A DNA stretch of 64,000 nucleotides, from contig CAZCST010000037.1 in the NCBI GenBank assembly GCA_964501365.1, positions 1 through 64,000 of the forward strand. Reading direction: 5' to 3'. Positions 9,627-19,077 of this stretch are shown here, piece after piece. Each line of letters starts with the position of its first letter. Within the stretch, counting starts at the first letter, position 1. Origin of the DNA: CAZAMB01 sp964501365. GTDB lineage: Bacteria; Planctomycetota; Phycisphaerae; UBA1845. The position numbers and the translations under genes were made by a program. The notes beneath the pieces are model-generated. The model had not been told where the DNA came from. It ran no database searches and worked only from the letters and a program-made list of their open reading frames with translations.

Positions 9627-12600
9627 ATGAGCGGCATTTCCACCGGCGTAGGCTTGATTTCCGGCATCAACACTGCCCAATTGATCGAGCAGTTGATGGC
9701 CATTGAGTCCCGGCCCGTCACCAGTTTGCAAGCGCGAGGGAAAGATCTGGATGTTCAGCGCGCGGCCTTTTCGTCGATCGCTGCGCAGCTTCTCGCCGTG
9801 CAGAACGCGGCCTCCAATTTCAAGAAGATTTCGTTCTTCCGGCAGTTCACGTCCAAGAGCAGCGATGAAAACGTCATCAACGCGGTGGCCGGCACGTCCG
9901 CGACCGTGGGAAGCACGACGCTCCGTGTCCACTCCCTGGTCACGACGCATGCGCTGGCGAGTCGGGGCTTTGCAGACGCCGACCGGACACCCATAGGCAT
10001 TGGGACCATTCATCTCGAAAGCGCGGCCGCCCGGGTGGACAAGTCGACGGACCTCGACGAACTCAACGGTGGCAGAGGAGTACGGCGGGGCGTCATTTCT
10101 ATCAAGGATCGGTCGGGTGCGACAGCGGACATTGACCTCTCGATGGCGTTTACGGTGAGCGACGTGCTGGAGGCAATCAATTCAAACTCGAAGATCAATG
10201 TGCGGGCCTATGTTACTGGCGTGGCGTCGAATGGTGCGCAGGGTGATCGCATCGTGATTGAGGACGCAAGCGGCGGGGCGGGGTCGCTGGTGGTCGCGGA
10301 CAAGAACGGCGGGTTTACTGCGAAGGACCTCGGGATCGCCGCAAACGTGGCCAGCTCGCGGATTGACGGGGCGGATGTCTACCGACTGTCGGAATCGACG
10401 CTGCTGTCCGCGCTCAATGACGGCAATGGTGTCGATCGACTCGCGCAAGGACTCGGAAACGCGGACTTGGGCTTCCATAGCACGTTGGGCGAATTCAACG
10501 TTTCGCTAAGCGACGCGATGAATGAGTTGACCAGCGTGCAATCCCTGAACGCTGGAAATGGCGTGCGGCTGGGTGTGATTCGGATTACCGATCGCAGTGG
10601 TGCGAGCGCTGACGTAGATCTTTCGCAGGCGACGACTGTCGGTGACATTCACGAAGCTCTCAGTGCGACAGGTTTGAAAATCAGCGTCACCTACTCGAAT
10701 TCCAAGTTCATTATTACGGATACTACGGTAACGCCGCCTGCCACAACCACGACGCCCAGTAATCCGAACGATCTCCCCGTGCCGGAGCCGGAGTTGAAGT
10801 CGCTCAAGGTGGAGGATGTCAGCGGTTTCGCCGCGGCTGATCTCGGACTGGCTCAGGAGATCGATGGCAAGGCGATTACAGGCCGGGAAGTGTATCGCAT
10901 GAAGTCGGTGGGCGACCTGGTTCGTGCGATCAATCTTGCCTCGGGTAATAACAATCTGGTGGAAGCGTCAGTGTCAGCGGATGGCACGGGAATCACCCTG
11001 CGGGCGCTGAGCGCCGGAGACACTGTCAGCGTCATACCTGCCCGCGATTCGAACGCCCGAGTCTCAGAAGCCGCCGAAGATCTGGGCCTGCTGAACGCAA
11101 CATTCACGAGCGGGCAGGAGTTCACCTCACGCCCGCTGATTGGAGGGCTGAACACGGTGTTGTTGGGAAGCCTCGGCGGAGGCAGCGGATTGGCCGGAGG
11201 CGTCATTTCCTTTACGGATGGAGCAGGCCGCACGTCTCAAATCGACTTTTCCCCGGCTCACACGTTGCAGGACGTGATTGACATCATCAACGCAGACCAG
11301 GGCCTGGGACTCTCCGCCTCGATCAATGCCGTCGGCAATGGCATTACACTTCAGGACGAATCCGCCGGCGGCGGAACGGTAACGATAAGCGATGTGAGCG
11401 GAACCCTTGCCGCGGGCCTGGGTATTGCCGGTCAATTTAGCGCGGCTTCGACCGACGCCATCACGGGCACAAACCTTCAGCGGCAATATATTTCGCGTCA
11501 GACGACCCTTGCTTCACTCAACGGGGGGGCGGGCATCAGCCCCGGCACCATGAGCATTACAGACTCAAACGGTGCCGTGTATGACATGAAGTTTGATGAC
11601 AGCTACAAGACCGTGGGGCAGATCATCGACCGCATCAATGCCGTCAGGCCCGATACGATACATGCAAAGATCAATGCGACGGGTGATGGCATCGTGGTCA
11701 CCGATGCATCCACGGGAACACAGGCCTTGAAGATAGAAGATAGCGGCGGCGGCACGATCGCGGCCGATCTGCGCCTGGCCGGCACGGCCAGGTCGGGATC
11801 GAAGTTCATCGACGGCAGTCTTGAGCTTTCCGTCGATGTCAACGCCAGCGATACGTTGAATGATATCGCCGTGAAAATCAATTCGCTCAAAGGAGGATTT
11901 TCCGCCACCGTGTTGAACGACGGCGGTAGCACCAATCCCTTTGCGCTGACCATCGCATCGCGAGTCACAGGGCGTCGCGGAGAACTCATCGTCGATTCCG
12001 GAAATCTTGATCTGGGTCTCTCAACCATCACCCGGGCGCATGATGCCATCGTCAGCGTCGGACAGAGCGGCGGAGGAACGGCCATGCTGGTCACGAACCC
12101 AACCAACACGCTGGACAACGTGATCCCCGGCGTCACGCTCAATCTTCTTTCCGAAAGCGATTCCGACGTTACCGTGACCACGGATCAGGATGTTGATTCC
12201 ATGGTGGAAGCGCTGAAGGGATTCGTGGACGCCTACAACGAAGCGCAGGACGCCATTGACAAGAACACGTCATTCAACCAGGAAACCAGCGCGCGCGGTC
12301 CGCTGCTGGGCGATTCCACCATTTCCCTGGTTCGAACGCGGTTGCAGGCCGCCGTCAATCGGTCGTTTCAGGATGTCGATTCCCGCGTATCGCGACTCTC
12401 CTCGATCGGAATTCGTCAGGTCGGCAACAACCAGTTGGAGTTCAACGAAGAACGATTCCGCGACGCCTATGACGCCGCGCCGGCGGCGGTGGAGGAGTTG
12501 TTCACCAAGGCGGAAACGGGCTTTGGTGCACGTCTGGAAAAGAGCCTCGGCGACCTTACCCGAAGTTTCGATGGCGTCCTCGCTCGGAAAGACAATCTTC

Positions 12601-12770
12601 TTTCCGATCAACAGGATGTCCTCAATGACCGGATTGAGAGTTTGAATATCCTGCTGGACGCGAAGCGCAAACGGCTGGAATCGCAGTTTGCAGGGCTGGA
12701 ATCGGCCCTGGCCGCCTTGCAGGGAGAGCAGAATTCGCTTTCAGCACTCGCAGCTCTGGCAAGTCAATAA
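9627..12770 (+). CDS. fliD: Flagellar filament cap FliD, enlarged
   Basis: Cap protein that folds flagellin at the filament tip. The N-terminal domain (GISTGVGLISGINTAQLIEQLMAIE) and C-terminal domain (around VDAYNEAQDAIDKN, then a helical end rich in Leu and Gln) are typical. At 1047 residues it is about twice the usual 450-500. The added middle holds four diverged repeats near residues 140-200, 295-355, 505-565 and 627-690. Each runs from LNxGxGxxxGxIxIxDxSG to a DI or DVIxxIN motif, the pattern of the flagellin hook IN family. Start: AGAGG (9616-9620) six bases before the ATG. Confidence 0.93.
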   Translation: MSGISTGVGLISGINTAQLIEQLMAIESRPVTSLQARGKDLDVQRAAFSSIAAQLLAVQNAASNFKKISFFRQFTSKSSDENVINAVAGTSATVGSTTLRVHSLVTTHALASRGFADADRTPIGIGTIHLESAAARVDKSTDLDELNGGRGVRRGVISIKDRSGATADIDLSMAFTVSDVLEAINSNSKINVRAYVTGVASNGAQGDRIVIEDASGGAGSLVVADKNGGFTAKDLGIAANVASSRIDGADVYRLSESTLLSALNDGNGVDRLAQGLGNADLGFHSTLGEFNVSLSDAMNELTSVQSLNAGNGVRLGVIRITDRSGASADVDLSQATTVGDIHEALSATGLKISVTYSNSKFIITDTTVTPPATTTTPSNPNDLPVPEPELKSLKVEDVSGFAAADLGLAQEIDGKAITGREVYRMKSVGDLVRAINLASGNNNLVEASVSADGTGITLRALSAGDTVSVIPARDSNARVSEAAEDLGLLNATFTSGQEFTSRPLIGGLNTVLLGSLGGGSGLAGGVISFTDGAGRTSQIDFSPAHTLQDVIDIINADQGLGLSASINAVGNGITLQDESAGGGTVTISDVSGTLAAGLGIAGQFSAASTDAITGTNLQRQYISRQTTLASLNGGAGISPGTMSITDSNGAVYDMKFDDSYKTVGQIIDRINAVRPDTIHAKINATGDGIVVTDASTGTQALKIEDSGGGTIAADLRLAGTARSGSKFIDGSLELSVDVNASDTLNDIAVKINSLKGGFSATVLNDGGSTNPFALTIASRVTGRRGELIVDSGNLDLGLSTITRAHDAIVSVGQSGGGTAMLVTNPTNTLDNVIPGVTLNLLSESDSDVTVTTDQDVDSMVEALKGFVDAYNEAQDAIDKNTSFNQETSARGPLLGDSTISLVRTRLQAAVNRSFQDVDSRVSRLSSIGIRQVGNNQLEFNEERFRDAYDAAPAAVEELFTKAETGFGARLEKSLGDLTRSFDGVLARKDNLLSDQQDVLNDRIESLNILLDAKRKRLESQFAGLESALAALQGEQNSLSALAALASQ

Positions 12771-12835
12771 TTATTGGAACAATCAGGCTCAGCGAAATGA
12801 AGAGGCGCGCGGCTACTTCCGATAGGTAGGGCATC

Positions 12836-13285
12836 ATGACCGCCACCGCTCCAAATCCCTATCTTCGCGACGCCGTGCTCACGGCCACCCCGGAACAGTT
12901 GCAGCTCATGCTGTACGATGGGGCGATTCGCTTTGCCCTGCAGGGACGCGATGCGATCGTGAAGAAGGATCACGAGACGGCCTATCTCCGGCTCACCCGT
13001 GCCCAGAACATCGTGATGGAAATGCTCAACGGCCTGAACTACGAGGTCAATGCCGAGCTCTGCAAGCGGATGGCGTCCATTTACAATTTCATCTACCGCA
13101 AGCTGGTGGATGCCTGCGTTCAGCGGCAGGCGGAATGCGTGGACGATGCCGTGCGCGTGTTGCGAGTGGAGCGCGAAACGTGGCAGATGCTCGTGGAAAA
13201 GGTCAATAAGGCCCGCCAATCCGGCGCTCCGGTCGAGCCCAATCTTTCCGCGCCGGCCGGCGAACGTTTCAGCACCGCCGGTTGA
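12836..13285 (+). CDS. fliS: Flagellin export chaperone FliS
   Basis: Small helical protein of 149 residues that binds the flagellin C-terminus in the cytoplasm and stops premature polymerisation. The N-terminal motif NPYLRDAVLTATPEQL followed by LMLYDGAIRFALQG is characteristic. It lies 65 bases after fliD in the usual fliD-fliS order. The ribosome site is TAGGTAGGG shortly before the ATG. The C-terminal 20 residues are a Pro/Ala-rich tail. Confidence 0.93.
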   Translation: MTATAPNPYLRDAVLTATPEQLQLMLYDGAIRFALQGRDAIVKKDHETAYLRLTRAQNIVMEMLNGLNYEVNAELCKRMASIYNFIYRKLVDACVQRQAECVDDAVRVLRVERETWQMLVEKVNKARQSGAPVEPNLSAPAGERFSTAG

Positions 13286-13465
13286 TGCTCAGAAGCGTGT
13301 GTCGCGAGCCGCAGACTTCCGTTCGCGCGGACAATATGCAGGTTCCACGCTACGCTTGATCGTTTCATTTCCCAACTCGACGAACTCCCGGGAATTGCAG
13401 ATCCGATCATCGATCCGACTAAGAGGTCGTGAACGCCAGGTCGCTTGCGGTTATACTGGTTCCCT

Positions 13466-14275
13466 ATGGAAGCGTCCGAATCCCTATCCGCATTCCAGCA
13501 ACAACTCCGAACGGACTTTCTCCTTGGTCTGCGGTTTCTTCCTTTGTCGCCGCAGTCTATCGACGCCATTGCACGACTCGGCGTTCCGATTGCGCCCCAT
13601 GCGGAATCGAAAGTCCCTGCAGTTCCGGTGGGCGGAGCGCTTTCTGATCGTTCCACGGACCTGGCGACAAGACAAAGGCGGCTGGTGACGCTGGACGAAA
13701 CGCAGGTGCGGAGTTGCCGACGATGCGGGCTTTGTTCATCTCGCACCCAGACGGTCTTCGGCCAGGGTAGCGCTTCGGCGAGACTCGTTTTCGTCGGCGA
13801 GGGGCCGGGGTTTGAAGAAGATAAGCAAGGATTGGCGTTTGTCGGTCCGGCGGGCCAGCTCTTGACCAAGATGATCGGCGCGATGGGTTTGACTCGCGAC
13901 GAGGTGTACATCTGCAATGTCGTAAAATGCCGTCCACCGCAAAATCGCACGCCGACGCCGGAGGAAATTCAGGCGTGCAATCCGTATCTCCGCGAGCAAC
14001 TGGAAATCATCGGGCCGGAAATGATCGTCACGTTGGGTGCACCGGCATCGCAAACGCTGCTCAATACCGGCATTCCCATCGGCCGCCTTCGGGGCCGGTT
14101 TCACGATTACTATTTGTCCGGCCAGCCCGGCGTCGGCCCGGCCGTCCCCGTCATGCCTACGTACCACCCGGCCTATTTACTGCGAACTCCCGGCGACAAG
14201 GGCAAAACCTGGGATGATTTGAAGCAGGTGATGGCCGCCTTACATTTAGAGCCTCCACAAAATCGTAAACGTTAA
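13466..14275 (+). CDS. Family 4 uracil-DNA glycosylase
   Basis: Removes uracil from DNA in base excision repair and carries a [4Fe-4S] cluster. The 269-residue protein has an N-terminal extension of about 90 residues. The core follows: the first Cys pair CRRCGLC, then the family motif GEGPGFEEDKQGLAFVGPAG with the catalytic region, and NVVKCRPPQNRTP with another cluster Cys. MPTYHPAYLLR is the C-terminal motif. The frame opens 21 bases earlier, but the ATG at 13466 is preferred for a family-like start. It is followed 7 bases later by priA, so the two are likely co-transcribed. Confidence 0.92.
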   Translation: MEASESLSAFQQQLRTDFLLGLRFLPLSPQSIDAIARLGVPIAPHAESKVPAVPVGGALSDRSTDLATRQRRLVTLDETQVRSCRRCGLCSSRTQTVFGQGSASARLVFVGEGPGFEEDKQGLAFVGPAGQLLTKMIGAMGLTRDEVYICNVVKCRPPQNRTPTPEEIQACNPYLREQLEIIGPEMIVTLGAPASQTLLNTGIPIGRLRGRFHDYYLSGQPGVGPAVPVMPTYHPAYLLRTPGDKGKTWDDLKQVMAALHLEPPQNRKR

Positions 14276-14282
14276 ATCGATC

Positions 14283-16571
14283 ATGTTTGATCCAAATATG
14301 ACTTCTTCAAACTTCTTATGGGTCGAAGAGGGGGCAGAAGTGGAAGGGCCGGTGGCAGAGGTTGCGCCGGTACTGCGGATCGACAAGACGTACACTTTCG
14401 CTGTGCCTGCCGAGCTGGCCGCGAATTTGCGGCTGGGGCAGCGTGTTCAGGTTCCGCTGCGCAAAAGCGGAACGCTGGCCACGGGCTTCGTTGTGCGGCT
14501 GGATCGCGGGCGATGGGACAGCACGCTTCGAGCCATCCACTCCGTCGTCGATGATGTAAGCTTCCTCAATCCCGAATTGATCGAACTCGGACGGCAGATC
14601 AGTACCCACTATTGCTGTCCATTGGGGGCCACGCTCAAGGCCATGACGCCGCAGGCCGTACGCGATCGGCGCGGACTGGTGCGCATCCGCTATGTACATC
14701 TGAATCAAGCAAAGGTCGCGGCCGCAGCACGGCTGAGCAAAAAGCAGACGACCGTAATCACCTATCTCTCCGACAAAACCGACGCAGTGGAAATTACTTT
14801 TCTTATGGTGGAAACCGGCGCTTCGCCGGCGGTCTTGCGTGGGATGATCAAGAAGGGACTTCTCGAAGTCACGGTCAGAGAAGTGCCCGGAGACTCCGGC
14901 ATCGGCGATGTGGTCGCGCCAACCATCGAGCCCGCCTTCGATTTGAATGCCGATCAGCAAAACGCGCTTGATGAGACGCTGAGAGCGGTGCAGGAAGAGC
15001 TGTTTCGAGTTCTGGTGCTCTTTGGCGTCAGCGGTTCGGGCAAGACGGAGGTGTACATCCGCGCCATCCGCGAAGTCGTGAAGACCGGACGGCAGGCGAT
15101 TTTCCTGGTGCCCGAAATCGTGCTTACCACTCAACTTTCGAACCGACTCGCTGCGCGATTTCCAAACGTGGCCATCCAGCATAGCGGTCTCTCGGAGGCC
15201 CATCGCGCGGTGATCTGGCGGCAAATTGCGGCCGGCGAAAAAACAGTGATCGTCGGGACTCGCAGTGCAGTCTTCGCCCCGTGTCCCCGCCTCGGTCTCA
15301 TCATCGTCGATGAAGAGCAGGAGACGAGCTACAAAAACCTGCAAGCCCCGCGATTCCACGTCCGTGATGTGGCCATCATGCGGGCCAGCCTGCTTGGAAT
15401 TCCCATCGTGTTGGGGTCGGCCACCCCGTCGCTGGAGACCTGGCACCGCGCTCAAACCCGTCCGGACTACCGCCTGGTCAAGATGCCGCGCCGCGTGATG
15501 GACTTGCCGATGCCGCGCGTCCACGTCGTGGACATGCGCGACGAGCTTCTGGAGGTGAAGAAGCCCGTATTGCTCTCGCGCACGCTGGAGCGTTTGCTTG
15601 GTGAAACGCTGGATCGCGGGGAGCAGGCGCTCATCCTGGTAAATCGCCGCGGATTCGCTCATCGCGCGTTCTGCCCACAGTGCAAATCGCGCCTGACCTG
15701 TTCGAATTGCAGTTCCAGCATGGTCGTGCACGCAACGTCGGGCCAGTCCGTCTGCCATTACTGCCGCACTCGAATCGTGACGCCCACGATCTGTCCGCAA
15801 CTGGGCTGCGGCGGCACGCTTATACACGTGGGAACGGGAACGCAGAAAATCGAACAGCTGATGGGTCAGCGGTTTCCGAAGGCCCGCATCCAGCGTGTCG
15901 ACAGCGACACCGTTCACCGCCGCGCGGAATACGAACAACTGATCGCCGACTTCGAGCAGCGCCGCGTGGATGTTCTCGTAGGGACGCAAATGATTGCGAA
16001 GGGTCTGGACTTCCCGCACGTTTCGTTTGTGGGCATGATTCACACGGATTCGGAGGGGTTTGCCGCCGACTTTCGCGCCCACGAGCGGCTGTTTCAACTG
16101 GTCACGCAGGTCGCCGGGCGGGCGGGGCGAGCCAGCGCGGAGGGGGAGGTCGTCATTCAAACGCTCATGCCGGAACTGCCCGCGCTGACATTTGCGCTCA
16201 CCCATGACTATCCTGCATTCGCTGCACACGAACTTGCCATGCGGGCTCGCATCGGGTTCCCGCCGTTTCGCCGTTTGGCGCGGTTCATCGTGTCTCATAC
16301 GCGAGACGAGCAGGCCCGGCAGGAATCAGAAATTCTCGCTGGCCGCGTTCGCGCAGCGCTGGCGACCGTCGGCGCGAATCATGCTGACGTGCTTGGACCC
16401 ACGCACGCACCGCTGTCGCGACTGCGCGGACAGTACCGTTACGATTTGCTGCTTCGAACCGCCACAGCCTCCGACTTGCGAATGGTGTTGGATCAGCTCC
16501 GGGGCGAGCGCGCCCTTCGAGTCAAATCCGCGCAGCTCACCATCGACGTTGATCCTGTTTCGCTCGCATAA
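14283..16571 (+). CDS. priA: Primosomal replication helicase PriA
   Basis: Superfamily 2 helicase (762 residues) that reloads the replisome at stalled forks. It has an N-terminal DNA-binding domain (RIDKTYTFAVP, LGQRVQVPLR), Walker A GVSGSGKTE, the DEEQ-type Walker B (IIVDEEQETSYK), and the zinc-binding insertion with Cys pairs CPQC, CSNC, CHYC and CPQLGC. The helicase C motifs include GTQMIAKGLDFPHV and QVAGRAGR. Length and motif order match the family. It lies 7 bases after the uracil glycosylase gene. Confidence 0.95.
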   Translation: MFDPNMTSSNFLWVEEGAEVEGPVAEVAPVLRIDKTYTFAVPAELAANLRLGQRVQVPLRKSGTLATGFVVRLDRGRWDSTLRAIHSVVDDVSFLNPELIELGRQISTHYCCPLGATLKAMTPQAVRDRRGLVRIRYVHLNQAKVAAAARLSKKQTTVITYLSDKTDAVEITFLMVETGASPAVLRGMIKKGLLEVTVREVPGDSGIGDVVAPTIEPAFDLNADQQNALDETLRAVQEELFRVLVLFGVSGSGKTEVYIRAIREVVKTGRQAIFLVPEIVLTTQLSNRLAARFPNVAIQHSGLSEAHRAVIWRQIAAGEKTVIVGTRSAVFAPCPRLGLIIVDEEQETSYKNLQAPRFHVRDVAIMRASLLGIPIVLGSATPSLETWHRAQTRPDYRLVKMPRRVMDLPMPRVHVVDMRDELLEVKKPVLLSRTLERLLGETLDRGEQALILVNRRGFAHRAFCPQCKSRLTCSNCSSSMVVHATSGQSVCHYCRTRIVTPTICPQLGCGGTLIHVGTGTQKIEQLMGQRFPKARIQRVDSDTVHRRAEYEQLIADFEQRRVDVLVGTQMIAKGLDFPHVSFVGMIHTDSEGFAADFRAHERLFQLVTQVAGRAGRASAEGEVVIQTLMPELPALTFALTHDYPAFAAHELAMRARIGFPPFRRLARFIVSHTRDEQARQESEILAGRVRAALATVGANHADVLGPTHAPLSRLRGQYRYDLLLRTATASDLRMVLDQLRGERALRVKSAQLTIDVDPVSLA

Positions 16572-16647
16572 TTCTGACCGGTCCGATCGTTTGGCGGATT
16601 CCCGGGTCAAGGGTACACTGACAAGCAAGCACGGATGCAACGCAGCC

Positions 16648-17835
16648 ATGAAATACGCAATCATTTTACCCGACGGCGCAGCGGACGAACCGGTGCAATC
16701 GCTGGACGGACGCACGCCCCTCGAAGCCGCGCACAAGCCCAATATCGACTGGATCGCCGCAAACGGCCGGCAGGGGCTCGTCTACACCATTCCGCCGGGG
16801 TTCTCCCCGGGCAGCGACGTGGCCACCCTTTCGCTCCTGGGCTATGACCCCAAGATCGAATACACCGGACGGGCTCCGCTGGAGGCCGCCGCCCGCAACA
16901 TCGAAGTCGCCGCCGACGAACTCGTCTTCCGATGCAACTTCGTCACCATCGTCGATGAAGTGATGGAGGACTTCACGGCGGGGCACATCTCGCAGCGCGA
17001 GGCCGACCTGCTCATCGCCGACCTGAACGAAAAACTCGGCGGTCGCAGCCTTCGGTTCCACACCGGCGTCTCCTATCGCAATCTCATGGTTGCGCACGAC
17101 GCAACGGAGGGGAAGCTGCAATGCACGCCGCCGCATGACATTCCCAATCGCAAGATCGTCGAGTACATGCCGCACGGAACGGGGGCCGACTGGGTGACGG
17201 GCGTGATGAAGCAGGCCCGCGAAATCCTCGCCCGGCACGACGTGAATCTCGTCCGCCGCGACCTGGGCGAAAATCCCGCGACGGACATCTGGCTGTGGGG
17301 GCAGGGGCGGTCGAAGCCTCTCGAACCCTTTGAGAAGCGTTACCGCGCCCGCGGCGCGGTCATCGCCGCGGTCGATCTGATTCGCGGACTGGCCAAGACG
17401 GCCGGAATGACCGTGCTCGACGTGGAGGGCGCAACGGGTTACCTCGACACCAACTACGCGGGCAAAGGTGCGGCGGCCGTGGCCGCGCTCGATGCGTATG
17501 ACCTTGTCGTCGTTCATGTTGAAGCCCCCGACGAAGCGGGCCACCTTGGCGATGTGGATGCAAAGGTCGAGGCCCTGGAACAAATTGACAAACATGTCGT
17601 TGGGCCGGTGCTGGCAAAGCTTCGTTCCTTTGACGAATGGCGAATCCTCGTCTCGCCCGACCATCCCACGCCGGTGGGCAAGCGCGTCCACACCGACGCG
17701 CCTCCGCCGTTCTGCATGGCCGGCCACCGCGTCCACGCCGTCCTCAAACGCCCCTTCAGCGAATCCAACGCCGCCGAAAGCGACCTCGCCATCGACCTTG
17801 GCCACGAGCTCATGGAATACTTTCTCCGGGCGTGA
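16648..17835 (+). CDS. apgM: Cofactor-independent phosphoglycerate mutase, archaeal type
   Basis: Interconverts 3- and 2-phosphoglycerate in glycolysis without 2,3-bisphosphoglycerate. It belongs to the alkaline phosphatase superfamily. The 395-residue length and motifs fit ApgM: the N-terminal metal site ILPDGAADEP, the acceptor Ser in FSPGSDVATL, VVHVEAPDEAGH and SPDHPTPVGKRVHT. The long frame that starts at 16192 overlaps priA and is not the gene. The conserved N-terminus MKYAIILPDG begins at the ATG at 16648, 76 bases after priA. Confidence 0.94.
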   Translation: MKYAIILPDGAADEPVQSLDGRTPLEAAHKPNIDWIAANGRQGLVYTIPPGFSPGSDVATLSLLGYDPKIEYTGRAPLEAAARNIEVAADELVFRCNFVTIVDEVMEDFTAGHISQREADLLIADLNEKLGGRSLRFHTGVSYRNLMVAHDATEGKLQCTPPHDIPNRKIVEYMPHGTGADWVTGVMKQAREILARHDVNLVRRDLGENPATDIWLWGQGRSKPLEPFEKRYRARGAVIAAVDLIRGLAKTAGMTVLDVEGATGYLDTNYAGKGAAAVAALDAYDLVVVHVEAPDEAGHLGDVDAKVEALEQIDKHVVGPVLAKLRSFDEWRILVSPDHPTPVGKRVHTDAPPPFCMAGHRVHAVLKRPFSESNAAESDLAIDLGHELMEYFLRA

Positions 17836-18318
17836 TTTTTCGAGTCTGACTTACAACCCGGTTCGTTTGGAAATTTGCTGTTCGTGTGTTGTGCCCTTTC
17901 GTGGGCGACCACAACATATAGTGGATGACTTGGTCCACGCCCTTTTCGATGTGGCTGAGTCTGCATTGAATGTCCAGTCCTTCGCGCATCATTGAAAAGA
18001 ACATGCGAGGCGCGCGCATTTGGTTGAAAAAATTGGATCAGCGCGAAGTGGTAGTTGGCGAGTAGTCATCATGCACAATCAGCCCCTATGAGGGGCGCAA
18101 GTTGGTAGCCGGGGGCGCGAGCCCCCGGAATATTGTCGCAATCTCAATTTGAGCCCCAGCGGGGCGAAAGATGACAGCGCGCCCGTATCGAGCGCACTAC
18201 GAAACGACTCTGTCGCCCCTTACGGGGCTTTGAATCTGCATGCGTTCGAGTCCGGGGGCTCCCGCCCCCGGCTACCAACCATCGCCCCGCTGGGGCTACG
18301 ATTTGGGAAAATTGTGAA
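17836..18318. other. Intergenic region with repeat element
   Basis: Contains the paired multi-hairpin element described separately (18082-18296). The first 240 bases show no gene I can support. A 69-codon frame on the minus strand overlaps apgM and has no family resemblance. Confidence 0.5.
18082..18296. repeat. Inverted pair of a triple-hairpin repeat element
   Basis: Six perfect stems occur in mirror order: GCCCC/GGGGC (18082-18096), CCGGGGGC/GCCCCCGG (18109-18128), GCCCC/GGGGC (18153-18165), GCCCC/GGGGC (18215-18228), CCGGGGGC/GCCCCCGG (18252-18271) and GCCCC/GGGGC (18284-18296). The reverse complement of the second half matches the first half beyond the stems, for example in TTGGTAGCCGGGGGC and AGCCCCCGGA. 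Two copies of one three-hairpin unit therefore face each other, as in REP/BIME elements. Confidence 0.8.
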
Positions 18319-19077
18319 TCAACTACAACAATGTGAAGAGCCGGTCGCTGGCGCGATTGGTGGGACACACGGCATTTGCATTGCTTTAACACGGTGGTAC
18401 ACAGACGGTGTCACCAGCCTGGCCTGCCTATTTCTGCGAAAACGAAATGAGGGAACAGCGAGTCCGCCGAAGGTCAGCAAGATGAGTGTGGTGGGTTCGG
18501 GAATCACCGTGAAATCGAACTGTCCGCCGGTGATTTCCACATTGCCGTCCGACACGGTGGACCAGATCTGCGTGTTAGCGAAATCGAAGTAGATAGACGC
18601 GCCATAGTTGACGTCTATGGCTAGATAGTTGGCGGCGTCGAGAGTGTACGTTCCCGGCTCGTTTGGGAGACGTATGTAGAGACTCCCGGCATGGTATGGA
18701 ACTCCCGCGCTCATGGTGTAGATATACCCAGGGACAGGGTCCATACTGGAATATACCGCTTTTGGCGTGGGAAAATTTGGAAATTGGGCATACAACGTCA
18801 TTCCCCAAATGGGAAAATCGAATATGAATTCCGGGGTTGTGTCGGCGTCACCTCCGTCCGGTCCTAACAATTGAATACCAGCATCCGTTTGCGAAAAATC
18901 GAAGCCTAACAGTCGGAAATCAATCGTTCGGTCCGTGGTTACGAGAACATCCACTGGAAAAGTTTCTCCGCCCGCATATGGGCCGGGATTCGTTGGGAAA
19001 AGCGTGATCAGGGCGCCTGCCTGAGCCGTTGACGCAATAAGTACCACACAACATGGCATGACCCGGATGGCTGGCAT
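18319..19077 (-). CDS. PEP-CTERM sorted secreted protein
   Basis: Protein of 252 residues with a signal peptide (MPAIRVMPCCVVLIASTAQA) and a C-terminal sorting signal: VIPEPTTLILL, a hydrophobic helix, then RFRRNRQ. Exosortase would cleave and anchor it at the cell surface. No exosortase is in the window. The middle is beta-rich with no recognised enzyme domain. GGGAGGA seven bases before the ATG at 19077 sets the start. Oddly, about 30 residues follow the basic cluster, whereas the signal normally ends the protein. The stop lies near the hairpin element at 18082-18296. Confidence 0.85.
   Translation of the reverse strand: MPAIRVMPCCVVLIASTAQAGALITLFPTNPGPYAGGETFPVDVLVTTDRTIDFRLLGFDFSQTDAGIQLLGPDGGDADTTPEFIFDFPIWGMTLYAQFPNFPTPKAVYSSMDPVPGYIYTMSAGVPYHAGSLYIRLPNEPGTYTLDAANYLAIDVNYGASIYFDFANTQIWSTVSDGNVEITGGQFDFTVIPEPTTLILLTFGGLAVPSFRFRRNRQARLVTPSVYHRVKAMQMPCVPPIAPATGSSHCCS

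Noticed and set aside
14316..16298. A 660-codon open frame antisense to priA
   Set aside because: It mirrors the GC-rich coding frame of priA, whose family motifs are complete. The antisense product has no recognisable motif and a composition rich in His, Arg and Gln typical of shadow frames.
16192..16647. Upstream extension of the apgM frame
   Set aside because: It overlaps the end of priA by 380 bases and encodes low-quality sequence. The conserved ApgM start lies at 16648.
16666..17805. A 379-codon open frame antisense to apgM
   Set aside because: Shadow of a well-supported gene; no motif and no ribosome site.
17810..18019. A 69-codon minus-strand frame at the end of apgM
   Set aside because: Considered as a transposase remnant because of nearby repeats, but no family word is present and it overlaps apgM.
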